NCBI RefSeq assembly: GCF_009793335.1
Contig: NZ_WING01000001.1
Coordinates: 806,001-870,000, forward strand
DNA length: 64,000 nt
Direction: 5' to 3'
DNA from: Actinomadura sp. J1-007
Lineage (GTDB): Bacteria; Actinomycetota; Actinomycetes; Streptosporangiales; Streptosporangiaceae
This document shows, in pieces, positions 8,419 through 17,993 of the stretch; the stretch's first letter is position 1; every line of letters starts with the position of its first letter. The position numbers were made by a program, and so were the translations under genes. The notes beneath the pieces are model-generated. The model did no database searches. It saw only the letters and a list, made by a program, of their open reading frames with translations, and was not told the origin of the DNA.

Positions 8419-9783
8419 GTGAGTTCGGGTCGGAGGTCGCCGGTGACCAGTGGTGCCTGGAGCAACTCCATCCCAGGAATCGGAACGTTCTTCGTCGGCA
8501 TCGACGTCGCCCCCGGCCGGTACCGGTGCGACGACGGCAAGGGCGGCTGGTGGGTCCGCTTCACCGGGCCGGGCGGCGGCGACCCCGTCGGGTCGTGGCC
8601 GCTGCCCGCGGGCCCCACCGAGATCGAGATCGCGCCGACCGACTTCGCGTTCGAGACGCACGTCGGGACGTACTGGCGGCGGATCGCCCCGGCCCGTTCG
8701 CGGGAGGACGGCGGGGGCGCGGAGCCGAGGCCGGTCGCCGATCCGGCGCTGCGCGCCGAGCTCGACACGATCGTGGCGCGGCGCAGGCCGCTGGTGTGGC
8801 TGGCGCCGCTGACCGTCCTCGGCGTCGGGCTGGCCGGGTCGCCGCTGCTCGGGTCGCTGTGGCTGCTCGGCCTCGCGATGCTGGCCGTGCTCGTCGCGCT
8901 CGGCACCCCGTCGGTCTCGCTCGACCTGCGGCGCGCCCGCGAGCTCCAGCGCCGCCGCGACCGCTACCTCACGCCGGACGACCTCGACGGCGACGCGAAG
9001 GCGCTGCTGGTGCGGGTCCAGACCGCGGTCGACGCCGTACGCGACTCGGAGGTCAACCGGGAGGGGCTGCTCGACGCGGTCGACAACGCGGTCACGCTGC
9101 CGCGCCAGGAGTGGGAGATCGCGCAGGTGCTGGCGCGGCAGTCGAGGCTGCGCGCCGAGCAGGAGGAGTTCGCCGAGCCGGCGGCGCTGCCGGAGGTCGA
9201 GGCGGCGCTGAGGCCGCTGCGCGCGAAGCTCGACGCGTCCGTGGAGGCGGTCACGCGCCGCGTCGCCGCCCTCGAACGCTACGCCGACCGCACGCGCGCC
9301 GCCGACGAGGCGCTGCGCGCGCAGCGCTACCTGGAGACGCTCGCCGAACGGGCGCACGAGTACGACGAGCTGCTGGCCGACACCGTCCGCGACGACCTGG
9401 CCCTGCCCGCGATCGAACGGCTCACGGGGCAGAGCGACGAGCTCGTCCGGACGCTGCGGGCGCGCCTCGCGGAGGCCGCCGAGGCGGGCGGCGAGGCCGG
9501 GGCCCCGCTCCCGCCGCCGCGGCCCGAGCCCACGCCCACGACCACGGCCGCGCCGGACGTCCTAGACGGTGCCGGTGTACATCAGGGCGAACACGAGGTA
9601 CGGGACGAGGAACGCCCAGCTCACCACGATGATCCCGTGGAGGACCTCGCCCGGCTCGCGGGCCCGGCCGAGGAGGCGGTGGTAGACGCCGACGAGGACG
9701 GGCGCGGCGGCGGCCTGGACCCACAGGGACCGCTCGGGGAAGACGTGGCCGGTCGCGGCCAGGACCACCGCGACCGCGCATGA
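8419..9783 (+). CDS. Membrane protein with N-terminal beta domain and C-terminal coiled coil
   Basis: A protein of unknown function, 454 residues as read. Residues 10-95 form a beta-rich domain (IPGIGTFFVGIDVAPGRYRC ...). Two hydrophobic helices follow at about 133-178, then a charged alpha-helical region (180-360) with many Arg/Glu/Leu heptads, and a Pro/Thr-rich tail. The frame then runs 222 bp into the opposite-strand prenyltransferase gene, and that last part has antisense composition. A shifted frame would stop at CTAG 9562-9565, exactly sharing the other gene's stop, so the true C-terminus may be near residue 381. Confidence 0.65.
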   Translation: MSSGRRSPVTSGAWSNSIPGIGTFFVGIDVAPGRYRCDDGKGGWWVRFTGPGGGDPVGSWPLPAGPTEIEIAPTDFAFETHVGTYWRRIAPARSREDGGGAEPRPVADPALRAELDTIVARRRPLVWLAPLTVLGVGLAGSPLLGSLWLLGLAMLAVLVALGTPSVSLDLRRARELQRRRDRYLTPDDLDGDAKALLVRVQTAVDAVRDSEVNREGLLDAVDNAVTLPRQEWEIAQVLARQSRLRAEQEEFAEPAALPEVEAALRPLRAKLDASVEAVTRRVAALERYADRTRAADEALRAQRYLETLAERAHEYDELLADTVRDDLALPAIERLTGQSDELVRTLRARLAEAAEAGGEAGAPLPPPRPEPTPTTTAAPDVLDGAGVHQGEHEVRDEERPAHHDDPVEDLARLAGPAEEAVVDADEDGRGGGLDPQGPLGEDVAGRGQDHRDRA

Positions 9784-10530
9784 CGCCGTCCACGCGGCGA
9801 GGCCGACGCGGTACGCGCCGCGCGGGCCGAGCCGTACCGCGATGGTGGTGTAGCCGCTCGCCAGGTCGGCCCGGTAGTCGGTGACGGTCGTCGGCACGTA
9901 GAGCGCGGTCGCGACGAGCACGCCCTCCACCGCCATGATCCAGGGGAACCCGCCGATCGGGCGGACGACCGTCCAGCCGGCGAGCACGGCGAGGCCGCCG
10001 ACCGCGACCGCGTTGGCCGCCACGTCGAACCCGGGCCGGTCCTTCAGCCGGACCGGCGGCACGCTGTAGAGCCAGCCGAGCACGAGGAACGCGAGCGTCA
10101 CCGCGGCGAACGCGGGCCGCACCGACAGCGCGACGGCGAGCGCGGCGGCGGCGGTGGCGTGCGCGGCGACGAGCGCGGCCCGCACCGTGATCCGGCCGTC
10201 CACGAGCGGCGCGTCGTCCTTACGCGGGTTGCGCAGGTCGCCGGGCAGGTCGAACGCGTCGTTGATGGCGAGGACCGCGAGCCAGACCAGCGGCCCCCAG
10301 ACGACGAGGCCGGTGAGGACGGGCGCGGCGGCGGCCGGGCACGCGCCGGACGGCGGGACGCAGGCGTCCTGCCCGGCGACCAGCCACCGGGTGGCCAGCA
10401 GGTGGCCGACGTAGAACGGGACGAGCGAGACCAGCCAGAGCGCGGGCCTCGCGATGAGCCAGAGGTCGAGCAGGATCCGGCAGCGGCGCGGCGCGCGGGC
10501 CGGGGCGGTCTCGGTACGAACGCGCGGCAT
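9562..10530 (-). CDS. UbiA-family prenyltransferase
   Basis: A 322-residue integral membrane enzyme with about eight hydrophobic helices. Both Asp-rich motifs are present: NDAFDLPGD (90-98), which binds Mg-prenyl diphosphate, and DYRAD (218-222). YSVPPVRLKDRPG lies in between. These enzymes attach an isoprenoid chain to an aromatic or chlorin acceptor. The text is closer to the (bacterio)chlorophyll-synthase/homogentisate branch than to MenA, which is a weak judgement. ATG 10530 follows GGGGGTGACGG. No pathway genes sit beside it, so the acceptor is unknown. Confidence 0.85.
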   Translation of the reverse strand: MPRVRTETAPARAPRRCRILLDLWLIARPALWLVSLVPFYVGHLLATRWLVAGQDACVPPSGACPAAAAPVLTGLVVWGPLVWLAVLAINDAFDLPGDLRNPRKDDAPLVDGRITVRAALVAAHATAAAALAVALSVRPAFAAVTLAFLVLGWLYSVPPVRLKDRPGFDVAANAVAVGGLAVLAGWTVVRPIGGFPWIMAVEGVLVATALYVPTTVTDYRADLASGYTTIAVRLGPRGAYRVGLAAWTASCAVAVVLAATGHVFPERSLWVQAAAAPVLVGVYHRLLGRAREPGEVLHGIIVVSWAFLVPYLVFALMYTGTV

Positions 10531-10770
10531 CCGTCACCCCCGGGCGATCGGCGATCGGTGTACGGGGCGCCCGGCTCTATTAGACACCCTGTTCAGTTCC
10601 GGGCTCCAGGGCGGGCCCCGTACGGACGCGCGGACGCGGGGTCCGTCCGGCCCGCCCGGATAGGGAGAAACCTCCCGTACCACCGGCCCGCACGCTGTCA
10701 CCTTTCGCCCATGCTTGGACGATCTTCGTGAAGAAGTATGAACCGCCGGTCCTCCGACCCGAGGAGCATC

Positions 10771-12399
10771 ATGCGGTCCCTCTCCGGTTCCCGCGCGTGG
10801 CCGACGGCCGCCGGCGCCGCCGTCCTGGCCCTCGCCGCCGTCGCCCAGCCCGCCGCCGCCGACGCCGCCCCGTCCCCCACTCCTCCCTCCGCGTCCGGCG
10901 GCATCGTGCGGGTGAGCGTCCCGGACGCGGCCGCCGCCGCGAGGCTCGCCGGGCTCGCCCTCGACCGCACCGAGGCGAGCGGCCCCGGCTGGACCGACGT
11001 CCTCCTGCACGGCCCCGCCGACGCGGCGCGCCTGCGCGGAGCCGGCCTCTCCTGGACGGCCCGCACGCCCGGCGCCGCGCCCAAGGCCGCCGGGACGCTG
11101 CCGTCCGGCCGGACGTCGTACCGCACGCTCGCCGACTACGAGTCCGAGATGTCCGCGCTGGCCCGCCGGCACCCCGACCGCGTCCGCCGCCTGACGCTCC
11201 CCCACCGCACGGTCGAGGGCCGCCGCGTGCACGGCATGGAGATCGGCCACCGGGTCGGCGCCCGCGACGGGCGCCCGGTGTTCCTCATGGTCGGGCTGCA
11301 CCACGCGCGCGAGTGGCCGTCCGGCGAGATGACGATGGAGTTCGGGTACGACCTGCTGCGCGGCGACGGCCGCGACCGGGAGATCACCCGGCTGCTCGAC
11401 CGCGCCCGGGTGGTGATCGTCCCGGTGGTCAACCCGGACGGGTTCGACGCCTCACGCAGCCGCGCCAACGAGGACAAGCGCAAGAACTGCCGCGTCGTGG
11501 ACGGCGAGCCCGCGCCGCCGCCGCTGTGCACGAGGCCGGGCAGCGCCGAGCTCGGCGTGGACGTCAACCGCAACTACGGGTTCGGGTGGGGCGGCACCGG
11601 CTCCGGCGACGACCGGACCGCGGGCGACTACCGCGGGGCCGGGCCGTTCTCCGAGCCCGAGTCCCGCAACGTCCGCGACCTGGTCGCGTCCCGCCAGGTG
11701 ACCACGCTGATCACCAACCACACCTACGGCGGGACGATCCTGCGCCCCTACTTCAGCAAGGCCGAGGGGACGACGCCCGACGAGGCCGCCTACAAGGCCC
11801 TCAGCGACGCGATGTCGGCGCAGAACGGCTACAAGGGCATGAGGTCGGGCGACGACTACGAGACGACCGGCGAGACGAACGACTGGTCGTACTACGCGAC
11901 GCGGGGCCTCGGCTACACCTTCGAGTTCGGCCGCGAGACGTTCCACCCGGACTTCGCGTCGCTGCCCGGCGAGTACAACGGCGCCGGGCCGTACGCCGGG
12001 AAGGGGGCGCGCGGCGCGTTCCTGCTGGCGCTGCGCAACGCCGCGTCCCGCGACGCGCACTCGGTGATCCGGGGCCGCGCGCCGTCCGGCGCCACGCTGA
12101 AGATCACCAAGAGCTTCACCCTGTGGACGTCCCCGGTCGGCGGCAGGGCCCGGCCCGTCCCGACGCGCCTGTCGTCCACGATGGTCGTGCCGCGCGGCGG
12201 GCGCTTCGCGTGGGACGTCAACCCGTCCGTACGGCCGAAGTCGCCGTTCACCGCGGACGGCGTCCGCCCCGTCACCGGGCTCGTCCGCGAGCGCTGGACG
12301 CTCACCTGCACGCCGCGGCACGGCCGCGGCGGCACGACCGTCCGGGTGCTCGTCGACCGCGGCCGGGAGGCGGCGGTGGACCTGCGCCGCTGCCGCTGA
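10771..12399 (+). CDS. Secreted M14-family zinc carboxypeptidase
   Basis: A 542-residue exported metallopeptidase. The signal peptide ends near AQPAAADAAP. A short propeptide-like segment (55-110) precedes the M14 domain. Zinc ligands are His178, Glu181 (HHAREWPSGE) and His317 (NHTYGG); DVNRNYGFGW carries the substrate-binding Asn-Arg; catalytic Glu385 lies in YTFEFG. This matches the carboxypeptidase A/T group. A beta-sandwich-like tail follows residue 430. The ATG at 10771 is preferred over the in-frame one at 10738 because GAGGAG precedes it and it begins the signal sequence. Confidence 0.9.
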   Translation: MRSLSGSRAWPTAAGAAVLALAAVAQPAAADAAPSPTPPSASGGIVRVSVPDAAAAARLAGLALDRTEASGPGWTDVLLHGPADAARLRGAGLSWTARTPGAAPKAAGTLPSGRTSYRTLADYESEMSALARRHPDRVRRLTLPHRTVEGRRVHGMEIGHRVGARDGRPVFLMVGLHHAREWPSGEMTMEFGYDLLRGDGRDREITRLLDRARVVIVPVVNPDGFDASRSRANEDKRKNCRVVDGEPAPPPLCTRPGSAELGVDVNRNYGFGWGGTGSGDDRTAGDYRGAGPFSEPESRNVRDLVASRQVTTLITNHTYGGTILRPYFSKAEGTTPDEAAYKALSDAMSAQNGYKGMRSGDDYETTGETNDWSYYATRGLGYTFEFGRETFHPDFASLPGEYNGAGPYAGKGARGAFLLALRNAASRDAHSVIRGRAPSGATLKITKSFTLWTSPVGGRARPVPTRLSSTMVVPRGGRFAWDVNPSVRPKSPFTADGVRPVTGLVRERWTLTCTPRHGRGGTTVRVLVDRGREAAVDLRRCR

Positions 12400-12413
12400 T
12401 CCCGCACTGCGGG

Positions 12414-12427
12414 ACCAAGCGCTTGGT
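12414..12427. promoter_or_regulatory. KstR2-type operator, perfect 14-bp palindrome
   Basis: ACCAAGCGCTTGGT is a perfect palindrome and an exact match to the KstR2 consensus AnCAAGnnCTTGnT. It lies 70 bp before the KstR2-like gene. A second, weaker copy (ACAAGCGGTTGG) is at 12463-12474. The arrangement indicates autorepression. Confidence 0.75.
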
Positions 12428-12496
12428 GTACGCGTAACCTGGGGGGCGACGTGCCAGGTTGAACAAGCGGTTGGGCGCGCACGGCATAATGAGAGG

Positions 12497-13165
12497 GTGA
12501 CGACCACGAGCGCGAACTCAGGACGACCCAGGACCCGCGCCGCGGGCGAGGGCGGGGCCCGCCGCCGCGGCAAGGGCTCGCCGGCCCTGGCCTCGGAGCG
12601 GCGCGAGCACCTGGTCAGGCTCGCGGCCGAACTCTTCGCCGAGAAGGGCTTCCAGGCCACGACGGTGCGCAACATCGCCGACCAGGCGGGCATCCTCTCC
12701 GGCAGCCTCTACCACCACTTCGACTCCAAGGAGTCGATCGTGGACGAGATCCTGGCGGGCTTCTTCCGGGAGATCATGTCGGCCTACCGGGGCGTCCTCG
12801 ACGAGGGCAAGGACCCGCGCGAGACGATCGCGGGGCTCGTCCGCATCGCGTTCGGCACGCTGGAGCCGCACCGCGCCGCGATCACGGTGATGCAGAACGA
12901 CTGGAACTACCTCAAGGGGATGGACCGGTTCGCCTACCTCACCAAGTCCGAGGACGAGGTCGAGAAGATGTGGGTCGACACGATCAAAGCGGGCCAGGCC
13001 GACGGCCTGTTCCGCGCCGACATCGACCCGAAGCTCACCTACCGGATGATCCGCGACACGGTGTGGGTGGCGGTCCGCTGGTTCAAGCCGGGCGGGCGGC
13101 TCAACGCGCAGGGCCTCGCCGAGCACTACCTCAAGGTCATGTTCGACGGCATCAACACGCACTGA
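12497..13165 (+). CDS. TetR-family repressor, KstR2-like
   Basis: A 222-residue DNA-binding repressor. After a basic, disordered 30-residue N-terminus comes the helix-turn-helix (TTVRNIADQAGILSGSLYHHF, residues 55-75), almost identical to that of mycobacterial KstR2. The C-terminal half (KMWVDTIKAGQADGLFRADID ... YRMIRDTVWVAVRWFKPGG) also matches KstR2. KstR2 represses late steroid-ring degradation genes and is released by a CoA-thioester ligand. The genes expected in the classical KstR2 regulon (ipdAB, fadD3) are not in this window, so its ligand may differ. Palindromic sites upstream support autoregulation. Confidence 0.85.
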   Translation: MTTTSANSGRPRTRAAGEGGARRRGKGSPALASERREHLVRLAAELFAEKGFQATTVRNIADQAGILSGSLYHHFDSKESIVDEILAGFFREIMSAYRGVLDEGKDPRETIAGLVRIAFGTLEPHRAAITVMQNDWNYLKGMDRFAYLTKSEDEVEKMWVDTIKAGQADGLFRADIDPKLTYRMIRDTVWVAVRWFKPGGRLNAQGLAEHYLKVMFDGINTH

Positions 13166-13249
13166 CCCGGCCGTGCGGGTCACGCGCCTCGGCCGCCCCG
13201 ACGCCGAGGTCGCCTTCGAGCGGGCGCGGGACGGCCTCGCGATCGGCCT

Positions 13250-15411
13250 CTAGTCGCCCTTCGCGCGCGCCGGGCGGGCGGCGGCCCGCCGGGACCCGCG
13301 GGCCCGCAGCGAGCGGGGCAGGGGCAGCCACCAGTTCGCGTCGCCGAACAGCTCCATCAGCGCGGGGACGAGCACCAGCCGCACCACGGTCGCGTCGATG
13401 AGGATGGCGACGCCGAGGCCGAGGCCGATCTGCTTGACCTGGACGTCCGCGCCGAGCAGCACCGACAGGAACACCATGACCATGATCGCGGCGGCGGCCG
13501 TGATCACCCGGGCGGTGCGGGTCAGGCCCCGCGCGACGGCCTCGCGGGTCGCGACGCCGTCCTCGTAGAACTCGCGGATGCGGGAGACGAGGAACACCTC
13601 GTAGTCCATCGACAGCCCGAACAGGATCGGGAACATCATCAGCGGCACCCACGTGGTCACCGGCATCTCGACGGGGAAGCCGAGCACCCGGCCCGCCCAG
13701 CCCCACTGCACGACGGCGGTCAGCACCCCGTACGCGGCGGCGATGGACAGCAGGTTCATGACGGCGGCCTGGAGCGCGACCGTCAGCGAGCGGACGAGCG
13801 CCACGAGCAGCAGCAGCGACAGGCCGACGACGACCGCGATGAGCCACGGCAGCCGCTCGGCGACGTCGTCGGCGAAGTCGATGGACCCGGCGTTGGGCCC
13901 GCCGACGTGCACCCGCAGGCCCGTCCCGGCGGTCGCGCGAGGCACCACCTCGTCGCGGATCTCGTGCACGAGCCGGGGCGTCGCCTCGTCCTGCGCGCCG
14001 CTCTTCGGGTACGCGATGAACAGCGCGGCCCTGCCGTCCCGGCTCGTCATCGGCGGCTGGACGCCCGCCACGCCCGGCGTCCCGCGGACGGCCCGCTCCA
14101 GCGGCCCGAGCGGGCTCGGCGCGCCCGGCCCGGCGGCGCGCGGCGGCCCGCCGCCCGGCAGCTCGGCGACGAGGACCAGCGGCGCCGCGGTGCCCGGACC
14201 GAAGCCGTCGGCCAGGATGCGGCTCGCCGCGTACCCGGTGGTGTCGTGGGGCTGGGTGCTGGAGTCGGGCAGGCTGAGCCGCATCGACAGGGCGGGCACG
14301 GCGAGCACGAGCAGCAGCGCGGCGGCGGCGAGCCCGGCGGCGACCGGGTGCCGCTGGACGCCGCGCGCCCACCGTTCGGCCATCGGACGGCCCGTGCGGC
14401 CGAGGCCCGGCACCTTGAACCGGTCGATCGCCCGCCCCGTGAACCCGAGCAGCGCGGGCAGCAGCGTCACGGCGGCGAGCATGGTCATCAGGACGGTCGC
14501 CCCGGCCGCGACGGCGACGCCGTTCAGCAGCCTCTGCTGCATGACGAACAGGCCCATCAGCGCGATGACCACGGTCGTCCCGGCGAACAGCACGGCCCGG
14601 CCCGCGGTGGCCGCCGCGGTCACGGTGGCGTCCTCGGGGTCCTCGCCGGACGCGAGCGCCTCGCGGTAGCGGGTCACGATGAACAGCGCGTAGTCGATGC
14701 CGACGCCGAGCCCGATGAGCGCCGCGACGATCGGGCTGAACGACGGGGCGGGCAGCAGGTGGCCGAGCAGGGAGATCAGCGCGAGCCCCGTCCCGATCCC
14801 GAACAGCGCGGTCACGATCGGCAGCCCCATCGCCAGCACCGACCCGAACGCGACGAGCAGGATCACGATGGCCGCGAGCAGCCCGACGCCCTCCGAGCCG
14901 CCGCCGCCCGGCGTCTCGGCGGTGTCCACGACCGCGCCGCCTAGCTCCAGCCGGACCGGCCCCGACGCGGTCCGCACGTCGTCGATGAGCTTGGTGACCT
15001 CGCCCTTCGGCATGTCGCCGGACGCGACGTCGAGGTTGGCGGTGGCGAACGCGACGCGGCCGTCCGCGGAGATCTGGCCGGGCGTCGTGTACGGGAGGTC
15101 ACCGACGTCACGTGCGGCGTCCGGCGCATCCGCTCGGTCGCCTCGCGCACGCGGGCCTGCGCCTGCGGCGCGCGGACGCCGCCGTCCGCGCGGATCGCGA
15201 GGGTGATGCTGTCGCCGCTGGCCTCGGGGAAGTGGTCGTCCAGGAGCTCCTGGGCCTTGGCCGACTCGGAGTCGCCGCCGGCGAAGTCGTTCAGCGGGTC
15301 GGCGGCGAAGCCGAACCCGACCACGAGGGCGGCGGCCGTCCCGGCGATCCAGGCGGCCACGGTGAGCCATCGCCTCCGATGGCAGAAGCGGGCGAGCCTG
15401 GCCAGCGTCAT
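13250..15411 (-). CDS. MMPL-family transporter (one-base frame break near 15100)
   Basis: A roughly 720-residue RND-superfamily membrane protein; relatives export lipids or other hydrophobic compounds. The N-terminus (MTLARLARFCHRRRWLTVAAW) and first periplasmic loop are in one frame and the rest in another. The join HVTSV/GDLPYTTPGQ at about 15100 is repaired by adding one base. Two blocks of transmembrane helices follow, with GLGVGIDYALFIVTRYRE and FGLSMDYEVFLVSRIRE at matching positions, giving the proton-relay Asp-Tyr pairs of MMPL proteins. GGAGGTGA precedes ATG 15411. All conserved segments are intact, so an assembly deletion is likelier than a pseudogene. Substrate unknown. Confidence 0.85.
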
Positions 15412-15525
15412 GGGACGTCACCTCCGGGTCGGGCCCCTCCGCACGGGCGGGAGGGGGCTTCCCACGAGGCTTCCGGGCCCGCGCCGCCGCCGCGACCGGC
15501 CGCCGGGGGCACTTGCCCGGCCGCC

Positions 15526-15541
15526 TACTCCCTCCGGAGTA
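15526..15541. promoter_or_regulatory. Inverted repeat TACTCC-N4-GGAGTA upstream of MMPL gene
   Basis: A 6-bp perfect inverted repeat with a 4-nt spacer lies 115 bp before the MMPL start. MMPL genes are often controlled by TetR repressors; no specific factor can be named. Confidence 0.3.
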
Positions 15542-15705
15542 CGTCCAGCGCGGTAACGCCGGGCCCACTGAACGCTCATGTGCCGACAAAGCACTACAGA
15601 CGTCCCCAATCGTTCATAGTGTCGTTAGTCACAAATTGACGGACTGGGGTGACGCTTTGGGTGGTGGGGACGCTGTTACCGAAGAGAACTACGGGGGAGG
15701 GCGCC

Positions 15706-15932
15706 ATGACGGCTCACGGGGGCGCCGAGCATGACGAGCCCACGCCCGCGGCCATCCGCGCGGCGACGGCCAGAGGGCTCCAGGAGCAGTTCCCCGGCGT
15801 CCGGGCCTGGTACGGCGAATCCACGAAGTCCTGGTGGGCGCTCGTCCCCGGGAGGGACGGCCCGCGCCTGCTGGAGGCCCCGACACCGCAGGGCCTCCGC
15901 GACGCGATCATGGCCGAGCGGTCCCGGGGTGA
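15706..15932 (+). CDS. Small hypothetical protein, aromatic core (one-base frame break near 15927)
   Basis: A protein of about 75 residues, soluble and without recognised motif, with core VRAWYGESTKSWWALVPGRDGPRLLEA. ATG 15706 follows a strong GGGGGAGG. As given, the frame has no stop until far inside the opposite-strand response regulator. Adding one base in the CCGGGG run near 15927 ends it at MAERSRG and TGA 15930-15932. The same base also restores the expected end of the convergent regulator, so both genes support the correction. Similar short, single-domain proteins are common in actinomycetes and lack known function. Confidence 0.6.
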
Positions 15933-16578
15933 CCAGGCCGGACTCGTAGGCGACCACGACGAGCTGGGCGCGGTCGCGCGCCCCGAGCTTGCCCATGGCG
16001 TGGCTGACGTGCGTCTTGGCCGTCAGCGGGCTGACCGCCAGCTCGGCGGCGATCTCCTCGTTCGACAGGCCCCGCCCGACCAGGCCGACCACCTCGCGCT
16101 CGCGCACGGTCAGCGCGGCCAGCTCCGGGATGGCGGGCGCCGGGCCGGCGCGGCGCGCCACGTACCCCTCGATCACGGCGCGGGTCACCGCCGGGGAGAG
16201 CAGCGACTCGCCGCCCGAGACGACCCGGACGGCCCGCAGCAGCTCGGCGGGGTCGATGTCCTTCACCAGGAACCCCGCCGCGCCCGCGCGCAGCGCCCGG
16301 AACACGTTCTCGTCCTCGGCGTAGGTGGTCAGCACGACGACCCGGACCGCGCCGAGCGCGGGGTCGGCGGCGATCAGGCGGGTGGCGGTGAGCCCGTCCA
16401 CGTCGGGCATCCGCAGGTCCATCAGGACGACGTCGGGCCGCAGCTCCCTGGCAATCGCGACGGCCGTGCCGCCGTTGCTCGCCTCGCCCACGACCTCGAT
16501 GCCGTCCGCCGAGTCCAGCAGCAGCGCGAACCCCGCCCGCACCAGGGACTGGTCGTCGGCCAGCACCACGCGGATCAC
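15908..16578 (-). CDS. NarL/LuxR-type response regulator (one-base frame break near its 3' end)
   Basis: A two-component DNA-binding regulator of about 223 residues. The receiver domain has the acidic pair (ADDQ), phospho-acceptor Asp54 (VLMDLRMPD) and the Lys of VKD. The C-terminal LuxR helix-turn-helix (LTVREREVVGLVGRGLSNEEIAAEL) follows at about 150-200. As given, the frame reads on for another 77 residues of antisense. One added base near 15927 gives the end GLVTPGTARP and stop at 15908. The start ATG overlaps the kinase stop by ATGA, so the two are co-translated. Confidence 0.9.
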
Positions 16579-17894
16579 GGCCCGGCCCCCTCGGCGCCCG
16601 CGGCCCCGGTGGCTCCGGCACCGGCGGTCCGGGCCGGAGCGGGGTCGCCGCAGGGGAGGCGGGCCTCGACGACGAAGCCGCCGTTCCCGGGGCCCGCGGT
16701 GAACGAGCCGCCCACCGCCCTGGCGCGCTCCCGCATCCCGTTCAGGCCGTGTCCGCCGCCCGGCCGCGCCGCGCCGTTCCAGGAGGCGGCGGTGCCCGCG
16801 TCCCCGGAGCGCCGCCCGTCGTCGGTGATCTTCAGCTCGACCGCGCCGTCGCCGTAGGCCAGGCTGACCCGCGCGCTGACGCCGGAGCCCGCGTGGCGCA
16901 GCACGTTCGTCAGCGACTCCTGGACGATCCGGTACGCGGCGTGGTCGACCGGCGGGGCGAGCGGCGCGGCCTCCCCGGCCACGTCCAGCTCGACCGGGAC
17001 GCCCGCCGCCCGGACGGCGTCCAGCAGCGCCGGGAGCCGGCCCAGCCCGAGCCGGTCTCCGCCGAGGCCGTCCGGTCCGTCGGGCCCGTCCGGGCCGTGC
17101 GGGCCGCCGGGGCCGTCCTCGGCGGACGAGCGCAGCACGCCGAGCGTCGAGCGCATCTGCCGCAGCGCCTCCTTACTCGTCGTCCGGATCGCGGCGAGCG
17201 CGGGCCGCACCTCGTCCTCGCGGTCGCCGAGCCGGTGCAGCGCGCTGCCCGCCTGGACGGTGATCGTCGCCATGCTGTGCGCGACGGTGTCGTGCAGCTC
17301 CCGCGCGATGCGGACCCGGTCCTCGGCGACCCGCCGGGCGGCCTCGCGCTCGTGCTCGTCCTCGGCGAGCCTGAGCCGCTCGCGGGTCTCGGCCGCGAGC
17401 GCGCGGCGGCTGCGCACGACCTCGGCGAGCAGGACCACGGCGACGGCGAGGGACAGGTGCGTCAGGAACTCCGCGAGCGCCATCAGCGCCGGGGTCTGCT
17501 CGGTGGCCACCACGATCGCGTAGCCGAGCGTGAAGAACATCGTGTAGATCCCCGTCGCCCAGCGCAGGTGCCCGGCGACGACCGCGGTGTAGGACGGCAC
17601 GGCGAGCACGGTCGTCGGCGAGATCCCCGGGTAGCCCGCGGTGTAGTAGACGAACAGGCCGAGGCTCGCGAGCAGCATCGCCGCGACCGGCCGGCGCCGC
17701 TGGACCAGCAGCGGCAGCGCCATCAGGACGGCGAGGGCGTACGCCTGCGCGTCGGGCGGCCGGGAGTGCGGCTCGGTCGCCTCGTGGATCATGATGGCCA
17801 GCACGACCGCGACCACGGCGGCGATCGCGGCGTCCGCGAGCCACACCGGCGTCCGCCGGGCCCGTCGGGCGACGCCGCTGATGGGGAACGGCAC
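16575..17894 (-). CDS. DesK/NarX-type sensor histidine kinase
   Basis: A 439-residue membrane kinase. About five to six N-terminal helices (20-160) form an unusual sensor without a large external domain, as in DesK-type kinases. A helical segment leads to the HisKA_3 site RIARELHDTVAHS with His201. The HATPase domain has the N-box (ESLTNVLRHA) and GHGLNGMRERA. A Gly-Pro-Asp repeat linker (GPHGPDGPDGPDG) divides dimerisation and ATPase domains. The C-terminus is Gly/Ala-rich. It starts at GTG 17894 with a weak ribosome site and phosphorylates the overlapping response regulator. The stimulus is unknown; the membrane itself is plausible. Confidence 0.9.
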   Translation of the reverse strand: MPFPISGVARRARRTPVWLADAAIAAVVAVVLAIMIHEATEPHSRPPDAQAYALAVLMALPLLVQRRRPVAAMLLASLGLFVYYTAGYPGISPTTVLAVPSYTAVVAGHLRWATGIYTMFFTLGYAIVVATEQTPALMALAEFLTHLSLAVAVVLLAEVVRSRRALAAETRERLRLAEDEHEREAARRVAEDRVRIARELHDTVAHSMATITVQAGSALHRLGDREDEVRPALAAIRTTSKEALRQMRSTLGVLRSSAEDGPGGPHGPDGPDGPDGLGGDRLGLGRLPALLDAVRAAGVPVELDVAGEAAPLAPPVDHAAYRIVQESLTNVLRHAGSGVSARVSLAYGDGAVELKITDDGRRSGDAGTAASWNGAARPGGGHGLNGMRERARAVGGSFTAGPGNGGFVVEARLPCGDPAPARTAGAGATGAAGAEGAGP

Positions 17895-17993
17895 GTCGCA
17901 ACCGTACGACGCCCGCCCTCCCCAGCGGAACGCGTCGAACGGTCCCCTGGCGCGCGAGCACCCGGGACGGACGGCGGCGGTGACGCCGGGGGC

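Noticed and set aside
13250..15589. MMPL gene read as one long frame starting at 15589
   Set aside because: The N-terminal part of that frame has no signal or helix; the true N-terminus (MTLARLARFCHRRR) is in another frame starting at 15411.
17045..17110. Gly-Pro-Asp repeat in the DesK-type kinase as a collagen-like domain
   Set aside because: Only four short units in a linker between kinase subdomains; it is a flexible spacer.
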